Positions 52,509 to 62,958 of a DNA stretch of 64,000 bases are shown here, piece by piece (positions within the stretch are counted from its first letter, which is position 1; every line of letters starts with the position of its first letter). Origin of the DNA: Dehalococcoidia bacterium (GTDB taxonomy: Bacteria; Chloroflexota; Dehalococcoidia; Lucifugimonadales; SHYT01); NCBI GenBank assembly GCA_009693045.1, contig SHXZ01000004.1, positions 62,001 through 126,000 of the forward strand, written 5' to 3'. Below the pieces are notes generated by a model. The model was not told the DNA's origin, did not search any database, and saw only the letters and a program-made list of their open reading frames with translations. A program made the position numbers and the translations under genes.

Positions 52509-53492
52509 TCACCCCACGCTCAGCACGATCTTGCCAAAGTTGGCGTTGGACTCCATGTAGGCGTGGGCCTCGGCGGCCTTCTCCAGCGGGAACACCGAGT
52601 CCACGACGGGCTTGATGGTCCCGTTGGCGAGGAGCGGGACGACCTGGGCCGCGAACTGCTGCGTCAGCGCGATCTTCTCTTCAATGGGCCGCGCCCGCAG
52701 CACCGTGCCGAAGACCCGCAGCCGCTTACCCATGAGCGCGCCGAGGTTCGTCTCCACTTTGCCGCCTCCCATCGTGCCGACGAGGACGATGCGCCCCAGC
52801 GTCGCCAGCGAAGCGAGGTTGGCTTCCCAGTACGGCCCGCCCACCAGGTCAAGGATGACGTCCACGCCGCGCCCGCGCGTCTTCTCCTGGACCACGGCGC
52901 GGAACTCCTGCTCGCGGTAGTTGATCCCCACGTCCAGGCCAAGCGCGCGGGCCTTTTCCAGCTTGTCCGCCGAGCCTGCGGTGCCGAACGTGGCCGCGCC
53001 AACGCTCTTGGCGAGCTGCACCGCCGCCGTGCCCACCCCGCTCCCGACGGCGTGGACGAGAGCGGTCTCGCCGAGCTTCAGCCCGCACTGGTTGAACAGC
53101 GCGTCAAACGCGGTGAGGAAGACCTCCGGCAGCGACGCTGCCTCCACGAAGCTCAGGTTTGCCGGGATGGGCGCCACCATGCGCGCGTGGGTGACAACGC
53201 GCTCGGCGTAGCCGCCGCCTCCGAGCAGCCCGAAGACGCGGTCGCCAACCTTCACCTCGGTGACGCGCTCGCCTAGGGCGCGCACGACGCCCGCCATCTC
53301 CAGCCCCGGCACGTCGGCGCGGATGCCGGGAGGAGCGGGGTAGCGGCCGCGGCGCTGGGCGAGGTCGGCCCGGTTGAGCGCGGTGGCCTTCACGTCCACC
53401 AGCACGTCGTCGGGGCCGGGTACAGGCTCCGGGATCTCCTGGACCTTGAGGACCTCAGGGCCGCCGGGCTCCGTGATCAGGACTGCGCGCAT
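52509..53492 (-). CDS. NAD(P)H-quinone oxidoreductase, PIG3-type MDR protein
   Basis: 327 residues of the zinc-free medium-chain reductase group: AVLITEPGGPEVLKVQEIPE, ALNRADLAQRRGRYPAPPG, GLEMAGVVRALG, then the cofactor loop LVHAVGSGVGTAAVQLAKSV. It reduces quinones or enones with NADPH. ATG 53,492 follows GGGAGGAATAGCT. Substrate assignment rests on family only. It precedes the low-GC hypothetical gene on the same strand, with no intergenic gap. Confidence 0.93.
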   Translation of the reverse strand: MRAVLITEPGGPEVLKVQEIPEPVPGPDDVLVDVKATALNRADLAQRRGRYPAPPGIRADVPGLEMAGVVRALGERVTEVKVGDRVFGLLGGGGYAERVVTHARMVAPIPANLSFVEAASLPEVFLTAFDALFNQCGLKLGETALVHAVGSGVGTAAVQLAKSVGAATFGTAGSADKLEKARALGLDVGINYREQEFRAVVQEKTRGRGVDVILDLVGGPYWEANLASLATLGRIVLVGTMGGGKVETNLGALMGKRLRVFGTVLRARPIEEKIALTQQFAAQVVPLLANGTIKPVVDSVFPLEKAAEAHAYMESNANFGKIVLSVG

Positions 53493-53952
53493 AGCTATTC
53501 CTCCCGATTCATGACCCTTTGACGACGACGCAGGGTTTTGCAGGCGTCATTCTGAGCCGCAGCGAAGCGGAGGTGAAGAATACGTACCTTGCTGTCTGGG
53601 GTCAAACGCTCGCCCAGCGCCGACACGTCCGGCTCGGCGCCGTCGCTCCCGAGGCGATCACGAGGCCTCCCGCTTTGGCGCGGCGCTACTCATGTCGCCT
53701 GCGGTTGCCATGAGGATTGTATGCGGTGCCGTGGTCGGCGGCTACGCTGTGCGGCGGATAAGGCTTGGATTCGCATGACTGGAGGGTGGTAGATAAACGC
53801 TCTCCTCCTCATCCTAACCTTCTCCCGCCAGCGGAGAAGGAATTTTTGGACTGCTTCAGGCATCCTCACCCTCGTCCCGAGTCATCGCCATCCCCTCTCC
53901 AATCCTTCGACGTGTCGCCTGCCCGCTGTCCCTGCCATTCTTCCGCACCTTG
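53493..53952. repeat. Gap with decayed dispersed repeats
   Basis: No gene. GTCATTCTGAGCCGCAGCG followed by AAGCGGAGGTGAAGAAT at about 53,547-53,582 is a dispersed motif with a relative near 62,159. Around 53,805-53,848 CTCATCCTAACCTTCTCCCG and GGAGAAGGAA form an imperfect hairpin of the family found at 795 and in ubiX. Confidence 0.55.
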
Positions 53953-54669
53953 CTACTCCAGCACGATACGCTTGAACGACTCGGCGTACTGCATGCCGCT
54001 CGGTTTGCCCGCGTCGCTGCGCCATTCCCGCAACAGCGCCGCAACCCGTTCGCCGTCAACCTGACTCGCGTGGGCCTGCAACGCCTTGATGGCGGTCTCC
54101 AGCGTCTCGCTCACGTCAACCCAGTGGTTGGGGTGCTCCGCATCCAGCACCCACACCTCGCGCACCTTGTGCGGCTCAAGCCCCTCTGCGAGCAGCTCCG
54201 GGAACGTCAGGTGGTCCCGCGCGGCGGGGTACGTGGCGGCGAGCGCGGCCTCGGCGGCGGCAAAGTGGTCGGGGTGCCCAAGATAGCCGTCGCTGGTCAG
54301 GGTCCGCGTCGGGTTGCCCGTGATGAGGATGTCCGGCTTGAATCGGCGTATCTCCCGAGCGACGTCGCGCCTCAGCTCAAGACTGGACTGGAGGTAGCCG
54401 TCCGGGTATCCAAGGAACACCACGTCCTTCAAGCCGAGTACCTTCCCTGCGGCGACCTGCTCATCCTTCCGCATCTCCGCGAGCTGCCGAGGGGTGATTG
54501 AGCGGTCCTCCGTGCCCTTGCTGCCGTCCGTCACCACCACGTACACCACCTCCATACCGTCGCGGCACAGCTTCGCCACCGTACCCGAGCACGAGTAGTC
54601 GGCGTCGTCGGGGTGGGCCATCACAACCATGGCGCTGCGAAGTGGCTTTTTAGATTGTTCTGACGACAT
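53953..54669 (-). CDS. PIG-L family N-acetylglucosaminyl deacetylase-like
   Basis: 238 residues. AHPDDADYSCSGTVAKL holds the metal site (HPDD), GYLGHPDHFAAAEAALAA the second ligand (HPDH). These zinc enzymes deacetylate N-acetylated sugars or sugar-linked compounds. ATG 54,669 lacks a strong RBS. Several such genes are common in this phylum; the natural substrate cannot be inferred. Confidence 0.92.
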   Translation of the reverse strand: MSSEQSKKPLRSAMVVMAHPDDADYSCSGTVAKLCRDGMEVVYVVVTDGSKGTEDRSITPRQLAEMRKDEQVAAGKVLGLKDVVFLGYPDGYLQSSLELRRDVAREIRRFKPDILITGNPTRTLTSDGYLGHPDHFAAAEAALAATYPAARDHLTFPELLAEGLEPHKVREVWVLDAEHPNHWVDVSETLETAIKALQAHASQVDGERVAALLREWRSDAGKPSGMQYAESFKRIVLE

Positions 54670-54761
54670 TCAACACGCAGCCTCTCGGCCCCGCGGGGCG
54701 TGGCATCAACAAGGACGGGCCGCTGAACAGAACCCAGGCCGCGCGCGCCACGCCGGAGGAC

Positions 54762-55844
54762 CTAGGCGAAGCTCTTCAGCTCCTTCACGGTTGCCGCGTC
54801 CAGCTTCTTGACGACCGCCGCGACCAGCGTCACCGCGCGGTCAAAGTCGGCCCGGCTGATGACGCCGTTGTGCGAGTGCAGGTACCGCGTGGGCACGCTA
54901 ATGTTGATGGCGGGGACGCCGCAACGGTTGCGCTGCATCGCGGAGCCGTCTTGGCCGTAGCCCGCCAACACGTTGAACTGCACCGGGATGCCGTTCTCCT
55001 TGGCCACGCTCATGACCATGTCGCGGAACTTTCGGTTCGGCAGCATGGAGCTGTCGTGGAGGAAGATACCCGGCCCGTCGCCAAGCCTCTCCTGCGCGTC
55101 GTTCTGCGACGTGCCGGGGTAGTCGCTCGCCACGCCCGACTCCAGGTTGATCCCGATGTCCGGCCCCACCTGGAAGCTGCTGGTCTGGGCGCCGCGCAGG
55201 CCCACTTCCTCTTGGACCGTGGACACGGCGAACACCGTGTTTGGGTGCCCGGTGTCCCTCAGCAGGCGCGCGACCCCAATCATCACCGCGAGGCCGACGC
55301 GGTCGTCCCAGGCCTTGCCCAGATAGAGTCCCCCATCGTTCAGCGTGACGAACGTGCTGTCCGGCGAGATCGGGTCGCCGGGGAAGATACCCAGGCGCTC
55401 CTCCGCGTCCTTCTTGCTGGCCGCGCCCACGTCAATGAACATATCCTGCCGCTTGAACGGCTGGTTGCGCTCCTCAAATGGGATGACGTGGACCGTCTTC
55501 AGCCCCGTGACGCCACGGACGAGCCCCTTCTGCGTCAGGATAACCCAACGCTGGTTGATGATGGACTGGTCGTGGACCCCCCCTAGCGCCTGAAACTTGA
55601 TGAACCCGTCGGGCGTGATGTACTTGACCATGTGTCCCACTTCGTCCATGTGGGCGGCCATCATAACGCGAGGCGCGTCGCTTGCACCCTTGAACCGCGC
55701 GATCAGCGAGCCGACCCCATCGGTCTCAAGATCGTCGGCGAGGGGCGCGAACTCGCGGCGCATGATCGCCCGCACCGGCTCCTCAAAGCCGCTGGGGCCG
55801 TGCGCGTTGGAAAGCTCCTCAAGCAACCGCTGGACCTTTGGCAT
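54762..55844 (-). CDS. M42-family metallopeptidase
   Basis: 360 residues. MMAAHMDEVGHMVKYI has the first metal His/Asp, AWDDRVGLAVMIG the bridging Asp, STVQEEVGLRGAQTS the catalytic Glu pair, and QRNRCGVPAINISVPTRYLH, with HSHNGVISRADF, the last His. All expected ligands are present, so it is an active dinuclear aminopeptidase of the glutamyl-aminopeptidase or deblocking type, forming large cytoplasmic assemblies. ATG 55,844. It lies upstream of the PIG-L gene on the same strand with 92 bases between. Confidence 0.95.
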   Translation of the reverse strand: MPKVQRLLEELSNAHGPSGFEEPVRAIMRREFAPLADDLETDGVGSLIARFKGASDAPRVMMAAHMDEVGHMVKYITPDGFIKFQALGGVHDQSIINQRWVILTQKGLVRGVTGLKTVHVIPFEERNQPFKRQDMFIDVGAASKKDAEERLGIFPGDPISPDSTFVTLNDGGLYLGKAWDDRVGLAVMIGVARLLRDTGHPNTVFAVSTVQEEVGLRGAQTSSFQVGPDIGINLESGVASDYPGTSQNDAQERLGDGPGIFLHDSSMLPNRKFRDMVMSVAKENGIPVQFNVLAGYGQDGSAMQRNRCGVPAINISVPTRYLHSHNGVISRADFDRAVTLVAAVVKKLDAATVKELKSFA

Positions 55845-56025
55845 CAGTTACCACCCTCCCGACTTCGCAAGATTGCAGGAGACGCGCCTAACGCATGGAA
55901 GTGCATAAGCACGCACCGCCCCGCGAGGATAGCAGAGCAACATCGCGTCCTACAATGGCCTGACGGTCAGGCCATTCGTTGTTGGAAAACCACTCGCCCC
56001 GAGAGGCCACAGCATGGGATAAACA

Positions 56026-56061
56026 AAGAGGCCCGAGCTATTAGTCGAGCTCGGGCCTCTT
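56026..56061 (-). terminator. Terminator of the zinc-ribbon gene
   Basis: 14-bp perfect stem (AAGAGGCCCGAGCT at 56,026-56,039 with 56,048-56,061). Read on the minus strand it is followed by CTTTGTTT. It lies about 190 bases after the minus-strand stop at 56,254. Confidence 0.8.
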
Positions 56062-56253
56062 CATCTTGCCCTGGATGCAGCGCCATAGCTGTGCTGGAGC
56101 GCCCCTGGAACTGGCGCGCGAACCATAGCCCCGACGGGATGCGAATCCCTACGCGCCGAAACTGTTGGCTTCGTCGCCGATGTGAACCGCCACAAACAAA
56201 CGACGAGGCCGCACGTTGCTATGAGGCTTTGGGAACTCGCCCAGCCTAAACGC

Positions 56254-56583
56254 TTACCGCCTGGCGCTGCGCCCACCCATCTGGCTGAAGCAGTCGCTGC
56301 AATACACAGGCCGATCGCCGCGCGGCTGGAAGGGGACCTGGGCCGGTTTGCCGCACTGCGCGCAAACCGCGGTGTACATCTGGCGCGGCCCGCCGCCGAA
56401 TCCGCCACTGCCACCGCTGCTGCCACCGCCGCCGGTCTCGCTCCGCCGGGTCTGCCGGCACGAAGGGCAGCGTCGCGGCTCGTTGACGTACCCCTTCTGC
56501 TGAAAGAACTCCTGCTCGCTCGCCGTGAACGCGAATCCCTGACCGCAGTCCCGACACGTAAGGGTCCTATCCTGGAACGGCAC
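56254..56583 (-). CDS. Double zinc-ribbon protein
   Basis: 109 residues from GTG 56,583, which follows AAAGGAGG by seven bases. The first half (VPFQDRTLTCRDCGQGFAFT, then FFQQKGYVNEPRRCPSC) is the small zinc-binding domain common in bacteria and the second holds CAQCGKPAQVPFQPRGDRP and YCSDC, with a Gly/Ser-rich linker between. Both CxxC pairs are complete. These proteins are cytoplasmic and of unknown job, perhaps RNA- or ribosome-associated. The upstream frame continues to 56,652 but without support. Confidence 0.92.
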   Translation of the reverse strand: MPFQDRTLTCRDCGQGFAFTASEQEFFQQKGYVNEPRRCPSCRQTRRSETGGGGSSGGSGGFGGGPRQMYTAVCAQCGKPAQVPFQPRGDRPVYCSDCFSQMGGRSARR

Positions 56584-56987
56584 CGGTGACCTCCTTTTCG
56601 CTTTTCCCGCTTGGAGTTGTAGGTTGATTCCGGTCACCGTTGTCCTGGGCACTCTTGGATTCGGAGCGCGCGGTTCACGGGGAGCCGGTCACCTGCCCAT
56701 CACAATACCATATTCAGAAAAAAAGCAATAGTGGGGCGTGGCAGAAGCCCAGATTTTCCATTGTCATTCCGCGGCTACTGGCGCTTATGGCAACCGCTGC
56801 GTCTGACAAGAAGGGCGAAAACGACGGGGCGCGCAAAGGCCCTGCCTGCCTAGCGCAGCGGGCTTGACAGTGTCCTTCACGCGGGATACGGTACGCACAA
56901 CACCCCGAGCGAGGCTCGCGCATGGCGGCGAACTTCGCGCATAGCGCAACGCCGCAGCGATCGCTCGAGCAAAAGGAGAAAGCGCAC

Positions 56988-59300
56988 ATGACGACGACAG
57001 CAGACCGACCGGCGCAGAGCCCCACTTCCTTCAAGGTGATTGGCACCCGCCCAATACGCCACGACGGTTTGGACAAGGTGACGGGCCGCGCCAAGTACGG
57101 CGCGGACATCTCCCTGCCCGGCATGCTCCACGGCAAAATCCTCCGCAGCCCGCACGCCCACGCCCGCATCAAGTCCATAGACACCAGCGCGGCGGACAAG
57201 TTGCCGGGCGTCAAAGCGGTGGCCACAAGCAAGGACTTCCCCATCCTGAAGGACGGGATCCTTGACTTTGGCGAAACACTGGACAATGCCAAGATGCTGG
57301 CGGAAAAGCTCCTCGCGCGCGACAAAGTGCTCTACAAGGGCCACGCCGTTGCCGCCGTCGCGGCCACCGACGCGCACATCGCGGAGGAGGCACTCTCCCT
57401 CATCAAGGTGGACTACGAGGTCTTGCCCGCCGTGCTAGACGTGCGCGAGTCCATGAAGGACGGCGCCCCGGTCCTCCACGAAACCCTGACCACGGCCTTC
57501 AAGGTGGAGCAACAGGCCCGCGGCACCAGCACGGGCAAGCGGAGCAACATCGCCAGCCACTTGCAGTTCAAGCGCGGCGACCTGGAGCAGGGGTTTAAGG
57601 AAGCCGACGTGATCGTGGAGCGGGAGTTCACCACCACGATGGTTCACCAAGGATACATTGAGCCCCACGCCTCCACCGCGTTCTGGGCTCCGGACGGTCA
57701 CATCACCGTCTGGACCTGCACCCAGGGCACGTTCGGCGTGCGCGCCTCCACCGCCGCAATCGTGGGCGTCCCGGAATCCATGGTCAAGGTCATCCCCATG
57801 GAAATCGGCGGCGGGTTCGGGGCAAAGCTCACCACCTACCTTGACCCCGTGGCCGCCATCCTGTCCAAAAAGAGCGGCCATCCCGTCAAGATCGTCATGA
57901 CGCGCAAAGAGGTATTTGAGAGCACCGGACCCACCTCCGGCACCTACATGCGGTGCAAGATGGGCGCCACCAAAGACGGGCGCATCACCGCCGCGGAGCT
58001 GTACCTGGCCTACGAAGCCGGCGCGTATCCCGGCTCGCCCGTGGGCGGCGGATGCACGAGCAGCTTCGGCCCCTACAAGGTTGAGAACATGCTGGTGGAT
58101 GGGTACGACGTGGTACTCAACAAGCCCAAGACGCAGGCCTACCGCGCGCCTGGCCAGCCCCAGGCGGTCTTCGCCGTAGAGCCTGTCGTTGACGAGCTGG
58201 CAGAAAAGCTCGGCATGGACCCGCTGGAGTTCCGCCTGAAGAACGTGGCCCAGGCCGGGGACCGGATGCCCGCCGGCGTGGTCTATCCGCGCATCGGGTG
58301 CAAGGAAATGGAAGAGGCCATGAAGGCTCACCCCCATTACAAGACGCCCTTGACCGGGCCGAACCGCGGCCGCGGCGTTGCCGTCGCGTATCGCAACCAC
58401 CAGGGCGGCGTCTCCTCCGCCACCCTCAACGTCAACGACGATGGCACCGTCAGCCTCGTGACCGGTGCCGTGGACATTGGCGGAACGCGCACTTCCGTGG
58501 CCATGCAGGCAGCCGAGGCGCTTGGCCTCACCGCCGAACAGGTTATCCCCACCGTCGTGGATACCGACTCGGTGGGCTGGACCGGCTCGACCGGCGGCAG
58601 CCGCATCACCTTTGACACGGGTCTGGCCGCCATCGCCGCCGCCGAAGAGGTCAAGCAACAGATGCGTGCGCGCGCCGCCAAAATCTGGGAGGTCCAGCCC
58701 GCGGACGTGGAGTTCAAAGACGGCGTCTTCACCTGCGTCAAGAACCCCGGCGACACCATGACGTTCAAGCAGCTCGCCGGCAGGCTCCGCCGAACCGGCG
58801 GCCCCATCACCTGCTCGGCCTCAAACCCCACCACGGGCGTCGGGCCCACCTTCGCCGGAAACATCGTGGACGTGGAGGTGGACCCGGAGACGGGCAAGGT
58901 GCAGGTCTTGCGCTTCACCGCCTTCATGGACTGCGGCAAGGCCGTCCACCCCAGCTATGTAGAAGGGCAAATGCAAGGCGCCTCGGCCCAGGGCATCGGC
59001 TGGGCGCTCAACGAGGAGTACTTCCTGAGCAACGATGGCGCCATGGTCAACTCCACCTTCCTGGACTACCGCATGCCCACCGCGCTGGACACGCCCATGA
59101 TTGAAGCCGTGCTGATCGAGGTCCCCAACCCCAGGCATCCATACGGTCTGCGCGGCGTCGGCGAGGTCCCCATCGTGCCGCCGCTGGCCGCCCTCGCCAA
59201 CGCCGTCTACCGCGCCACAGGCGTTCGCATGACCAAGCTGCCCATGTCCCCCCCGACCATCGTGGAGGCGCTCAAGACCAAGCAGTCCAAGAAGAAGTAG
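56988..59300 (+). CDS. Xanthine-dehydrogenase-family molybdenum subunit (lone copy 2)
   Basis: 770 residues from ATG 56,988, after AAAAGGAGAAAG. IGTRPIRHDGLDKVTGRAKY, IGGGFGAKLTTYLDPVAAIL, AYRAPGQPQAVFAVE and GLRGVGEVPIVPP with the catalytic Glu are present. It resembles the operon copy at 43.6 kb closely over its full length but is on the other strand with no iron-sulfur or flavin genes beside it. It probably borrows electron-transfer subunits, unless they lie outside the window. Substrate unknown; the three copies may cover different molecules. Confidence 0.95.
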   Translation: MTTTADRPAQSPTSFKVIGTRPIRHDGLDKVTGRAKYGADISLPGMLHGKILRSPHAHARIKSIDTSAADKLPGVKAVATSKDFPILKDGILDFGETLDNAKMLAEKLLARDKVLYKGHAVAAVAATDAHIAEEALSLIKVDYEVLPAVLDVRESMKDGAPVLHETLTTAFKVEQQARGTSTGKRSNIASHLQFKRGDLEQGFKEADVIVEREFTTTMVHQGYIEPHASTAFWAPDGHITVWTCTQGTFGVRASTAAIVGVPESMVKVIPMEIGGGFGAKLTTYLDPVAAILSKKSGHPVKIVMTRKEVFESTGPTSGTYMRCKMGATKDGRITAAELYLAYEAGAYPGSPVGGGCTSSFGPYKVENMLVDGYDVVLNKPKTQAYRAPGQPQAVFAVEPVVDELAEKLGMDPLEFRLKNVAQAGDRMPAGVVYPRIGCKEMEEAMKAHPHYKTPLTGPNRGRGVAVAYRNHQGGVSSATLNVNDDGTVSLVTGAVDIGGTRTSVAMQAAEALGLTAEQVIPTVVDTDSVGWTGSTGGSRITFDTGLAAIAAAEEVKQQMRARAAKIWEVQPADVEFKDGVFTCVKNPGDTMTFKQLAGRLRRTGGPITCSASNPTTGVGPTFAGNIVDVEVDPETGKVQVLRFTAFMDCGKAVHPSYVEGQMQGASAQGIGWALNEEYFLSNDGAMVNSTFLDYRMPTALDTPMIEAVLIEVPNPRHPYGLRGVGEVPIVPPLAALANAVYRATGVRMTKLPMSPPTIVEALKTKQSKKK

Positions 59301-59344
59301 CGCGGTATTCTCTCTACTCTTTGGGGCTCCTTAAGCCTACAGCA

Positions 59345-60116
<772 letters not shown>

Positions 60117-61296
60117 CGCACTCTCCTTCTTTTCTCATGAGCTCCGTCTCGGGCTCACTTGGCCTCGTCGCCCACGCGGCACATCGTGTTTGTGATGATG
60201 CCAGGGCCGAGCATGTCGTATCCTTCGCCCTCCGTTGTCACAACTTCGTCTCCGGATCACTCGGCCTAGTGCCTCACCTGGGTGATCTTGGTAACCTTGT
60301 TGTGTTGCACGCGGTTGATTCCTCCTTCTCGTGTTCGCCCTCGCTGTGGTCTATCGGGTCCTGACCTGCGTGATGAGGCTTCCTTGGTGGGGTTACGTTC
60401 GTAGCCGCGTCTCTGGGAGGTATCCTGTGTTTGGCGCCGTCCAACCGCTGGCTTCTCCACCTCTGTTCCTGGAGCTTTCTGGCCGGAGAGCAATGGGTTG
60501 TTGTACCGCATGGGGCCGATTGCCCTACCCGACGTATACCGAGGTTATACTCGTCGCATCCCAGGAACGAGTTGCGCTGACACGTGCGACTTCCATCGAA
60601 GAACCGTACATGATGCACGCCAATTCCTCTGCTCTACTCTCTCCGCATAATCTCGGTCAGGGCTATGGGAACGTTGGTGCACCGGGCGAGAGCGGAGGCA
60701 GGTCGCTTGCCGCGCACCAGTACCAAGACGTGATGCCAGTCCACCGGGCAAATGGCTAAGTACCGATTCTGCTTGAACGTGTCATAAGGCCTCGTTTCGC
60801 GTCGCATCCTGTCCCGTGGGTCGGTCACCACGTTGTCGCAACTTGTACTGAGTCTACGAACAAATTGACAGCGTATGGCGCTCAACCTCATCCACTGCCC
60901 CCTCGGAGCCTGTCCTGAGCGAAGCGAACGATCAGGCGAGGGGGTGTTGCGAGCCACGCGCCGACGTAAACACGTGGGGGCAAGGTCTTTAGAGTCTGTA
61001 ACAAAATCCGCAACAGTGGACGCATGGCGCTTCACCTGCCTGCGTGCTTATTGGTCAGCAAGCAAGTCCCTTCCCCCTTAAGGGGGAAGGTTAGAATGGG
61101 GGTGAAACGCGTCTTGCCCAGCCACAAAACAGTTTTGTTACGCGCTCTTAGGAACCCACACCGCGACGTGCCGCTATTCTTCAGAATCGGCGTCACTACT
61201 CTGGCGTTCACGCTCCAAAGCCGCTATTGTTTCCCCGATGGAACTCGCTAAAATCCACGGGCTTGGCGCGCCACCAAATGGAATGGGAGGATGGGA
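60117..61296. other. Gene-poor gap of about 1.2 kb
   Basis: No frame here is convincing. At 60,140-60,270 the motif GTCTCCGGATCACTCGGCCT recurs in varied form about 100 bases apart. Around 60,905 a TGAGCGAAGCGAA word resembles the repeat at 53,550. At 61,069-61,090 a 22-base perfect palindrome (CCTTCCCCCTT and its complement) followed by AGAATGGGGGTGA belongs to the CCTAACC hairpin family. The promoter of the next crotonase should lie at the end. Confidence 0.55.
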
Positions 61297-62142
61297 ATGC
61301 CGGACCTCTTGTACGACAAGCACCCCAGCCGGCACTACGCGCTCTTCACCATGAACCGCCCCGAGCGCCTCAACGCCCTGGGCGGCGCCATGCAGCAGGA
61401 CCTGGAAGCGGCGCTGCTGGACTTCACCAACGACCCGGAGATGCGCGTCGGCGTCATGACGGGCGCCGGCAGGGCCTTCTCCGCGGGCGCCGACTTGAAA
61501 GAGATGAGCCAGCGCAACACCCGCTCGTCCGAGGTTGAGGAGCGCTTCGCGCACGGGGATATCACTGCCGAGGAGCGTCTGCGCCAGCTCCCTGGCGCAC
61601 GGCGTCTCCGCGACGGGGCAGGCCTTCTCAACTCCCCGCTGTCCAACAACCCCAAGCCCTTCATTGCCGCCATCAACGGGCTGTGCATCGCAGGTGGGTT
61701 TGAGCGCGCCATGGACTGCGACATCCGCATCGCGTCCACAGAGGCGTACTTCGGCCTGTTTGAGGTCAAGCGCGGCATCCTTGCCGACTACGCCATCCAC
61801 CACGCCGCGCGGCTCATGCCCTTCGGCGAGGCGATGTACCTCCTCCTCACCGGCGACACCATGAGCGTCCAGAACGCCCACCGCACCGGCCTCGTCCACG
61901 AGGTGCTGGAGCCTGCCCGCCTCATGCCCCGCGCCGTGGAGATGGCCGAGACCATCGCCTCCAACGCGCCGCTCTCCGTGCAGGGTTCCAAGGCCGTCAT
62001 GCAGTTCTGGCGCCAGTACGCCATCGCCGAGTCGCTGCGCATGGCGCAATGGGTCAACCAGGTGGTGCTCACCTCGGAGGACTCCCGCGAAGGCCCCCGC
62101 GCCTTCGCCGAGAAACGCAAGCCTGTGTGGCAGGGGCGGTAG
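61297..62142 (+). CDS. Enoyl-CoA hydratase/isomerase
   Basis: 281 residues. The oxyanion-hole segments are GAGRAFSAGADLKEMS and GLCIAGGFERAMDCDIR. Unlike the crotonase at 4.6 kb, both catalytic glutamates are at the expected places: Glu136 (GGFERA) and Glu156 (FGLFEVKRG). A hydratase reaction on enoyl-CoA is therefore plausible. ATG 61,297 is chosen over 61,291 because GGGAGG ends directly at the earlier one. A nitroreductase gene follows on the same strand. Confidence 0.93.
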   Translation: MPDLLYDKHPSRHYALFTMNRPERLNALGGAMQQDLEAALLDFTNDPEMRVGVMTGAGRAFSAGADLKEMSQRNTRSSEVEERFAHGDITAEERLRQLPGARRLRDGAGLLNSPLSNNPKPFIAAINGLCIAGGFERAMDCDIRIASTEAYFGLFEVKRGILADYAIHHAARLMPFGEAMYLLLTGDTMSVQNAHRTGLVHEVLEPARLMPRAVEMAETIASNAPLSVQGSKAVMQFWRQYAIAESLRMAQWVNQVVLTSEDSREGPRAFAEKRKPVWQGR

Positions 62143-62277
62143 GAGACCCCGCAGACGTCGTTCTGAGCCGGAGCCTCAGCGGCGGCGAAGAATCCGTTAC
62201 CCGTGCTCTCCAAACCTCAGAGACACCGACCCCATCACAACCAATCTGGGTAATCTGCGAAATCTGCGGAGGCGCAC

Positions 62278-62922
62278 ATGGACTTCTTTGACGTGGTGCA
62301 CACCCAGCGCTCCATCCGGCGCTTCAAACCCGACTCGGTACCGGACGACGCGCTCTGGAAAATACTGGACGCCACCGTCCGCGCGCCCAGCGGCAGCAAC
62401 CTCCAGCCGTGGATATGGCTCGTCGTCCGCGAGCAGGCCAAGCGCCAGGCCATCGCCCGCGCCGTCCGTGCCCTCTTCTCCACCGGCGGCGGCACCACGC
62501 GGATGCGCGAGCGGGCCACGGCGGAGCGGGACCCCAGCCAGCGCCGCGTCATGCTCACCGCCGCCGACTTCTTTGACGACGTGGCCGCCGCGCCCGTGCT
62601 CATCATCCCGTGCCTCGTGGGCGTCACATCGCCCACCACAGACGCCCGGAGCCTCCTGGCCGGGTCCTCCATCTACGGCGCGGTACAGAACATGATGCTC
62701 GCAGCACGCGCGGAGGGCCTGGGCACCGTCCTGACCACGTTCCAGGCTGGCATAGAAGACATGCTGCGCCGCGAGTTCCACCTGCCGCCCGAGGCCGTGC
62801 CGGTGGCCGTCGTCCCCGTCGGCTATCCTGACCGGCAGCGTTTTGGCCCTACGACGCGCAAACCCGTCGACACCGTGACCTACTGGGACGACTGGGGCGC
62901 AACCAGGAAGCGGGGTGAATGA
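62278..62922 (+). CDS. Nitroreductase-family protein
   Basis: 214 residues: DVVHTQRSIRRFKPDSVPDD, APSGSNLQPWIWLVVREQAK and the central SSIYGAVQNMMLAARAEGLG, then PVAVVPVGYPDR, the flavin-binding pattern of the FMN-dependent nitroreductases. It reduces nitro groups, quinones or other enones. ATG 62,278. About 135 bases separate it from the crotonase gene; a partial relative of the GTCATTCTGAGC repeat lies between. Natural substrate not known. Confidence 0.93.
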   Translation: MDFFDVVHTQRSIRRFKPDSVPDDALWKILDATVRAPSGSNLQPWIWLVVREQAKRQAIARAVRALFSTGGGTTRMRERATAERDPSQRRVMLTAADFFDDVAAAPVLIIPCLVGVTSPTTDARSLLAGSSIYGAVQNMMLAARAEGLGTVLTTFQAGIEDMLRREFHLPPEAVPVAVVPVGYPDRQRFGPTTRKPVDTVTYWDDWGATRKRGE

Positions 62923-62958
62923 ACTGGCGAATGGCTTCGGGTGGTCAGGGAGATCAGT

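Noticed and set aside
56061-56170. tRNA-like sequence
   Set aside because: A T-arm-like GTAGGGATTCGCATCCC word is present but no acceptor or anticodon stem fits.
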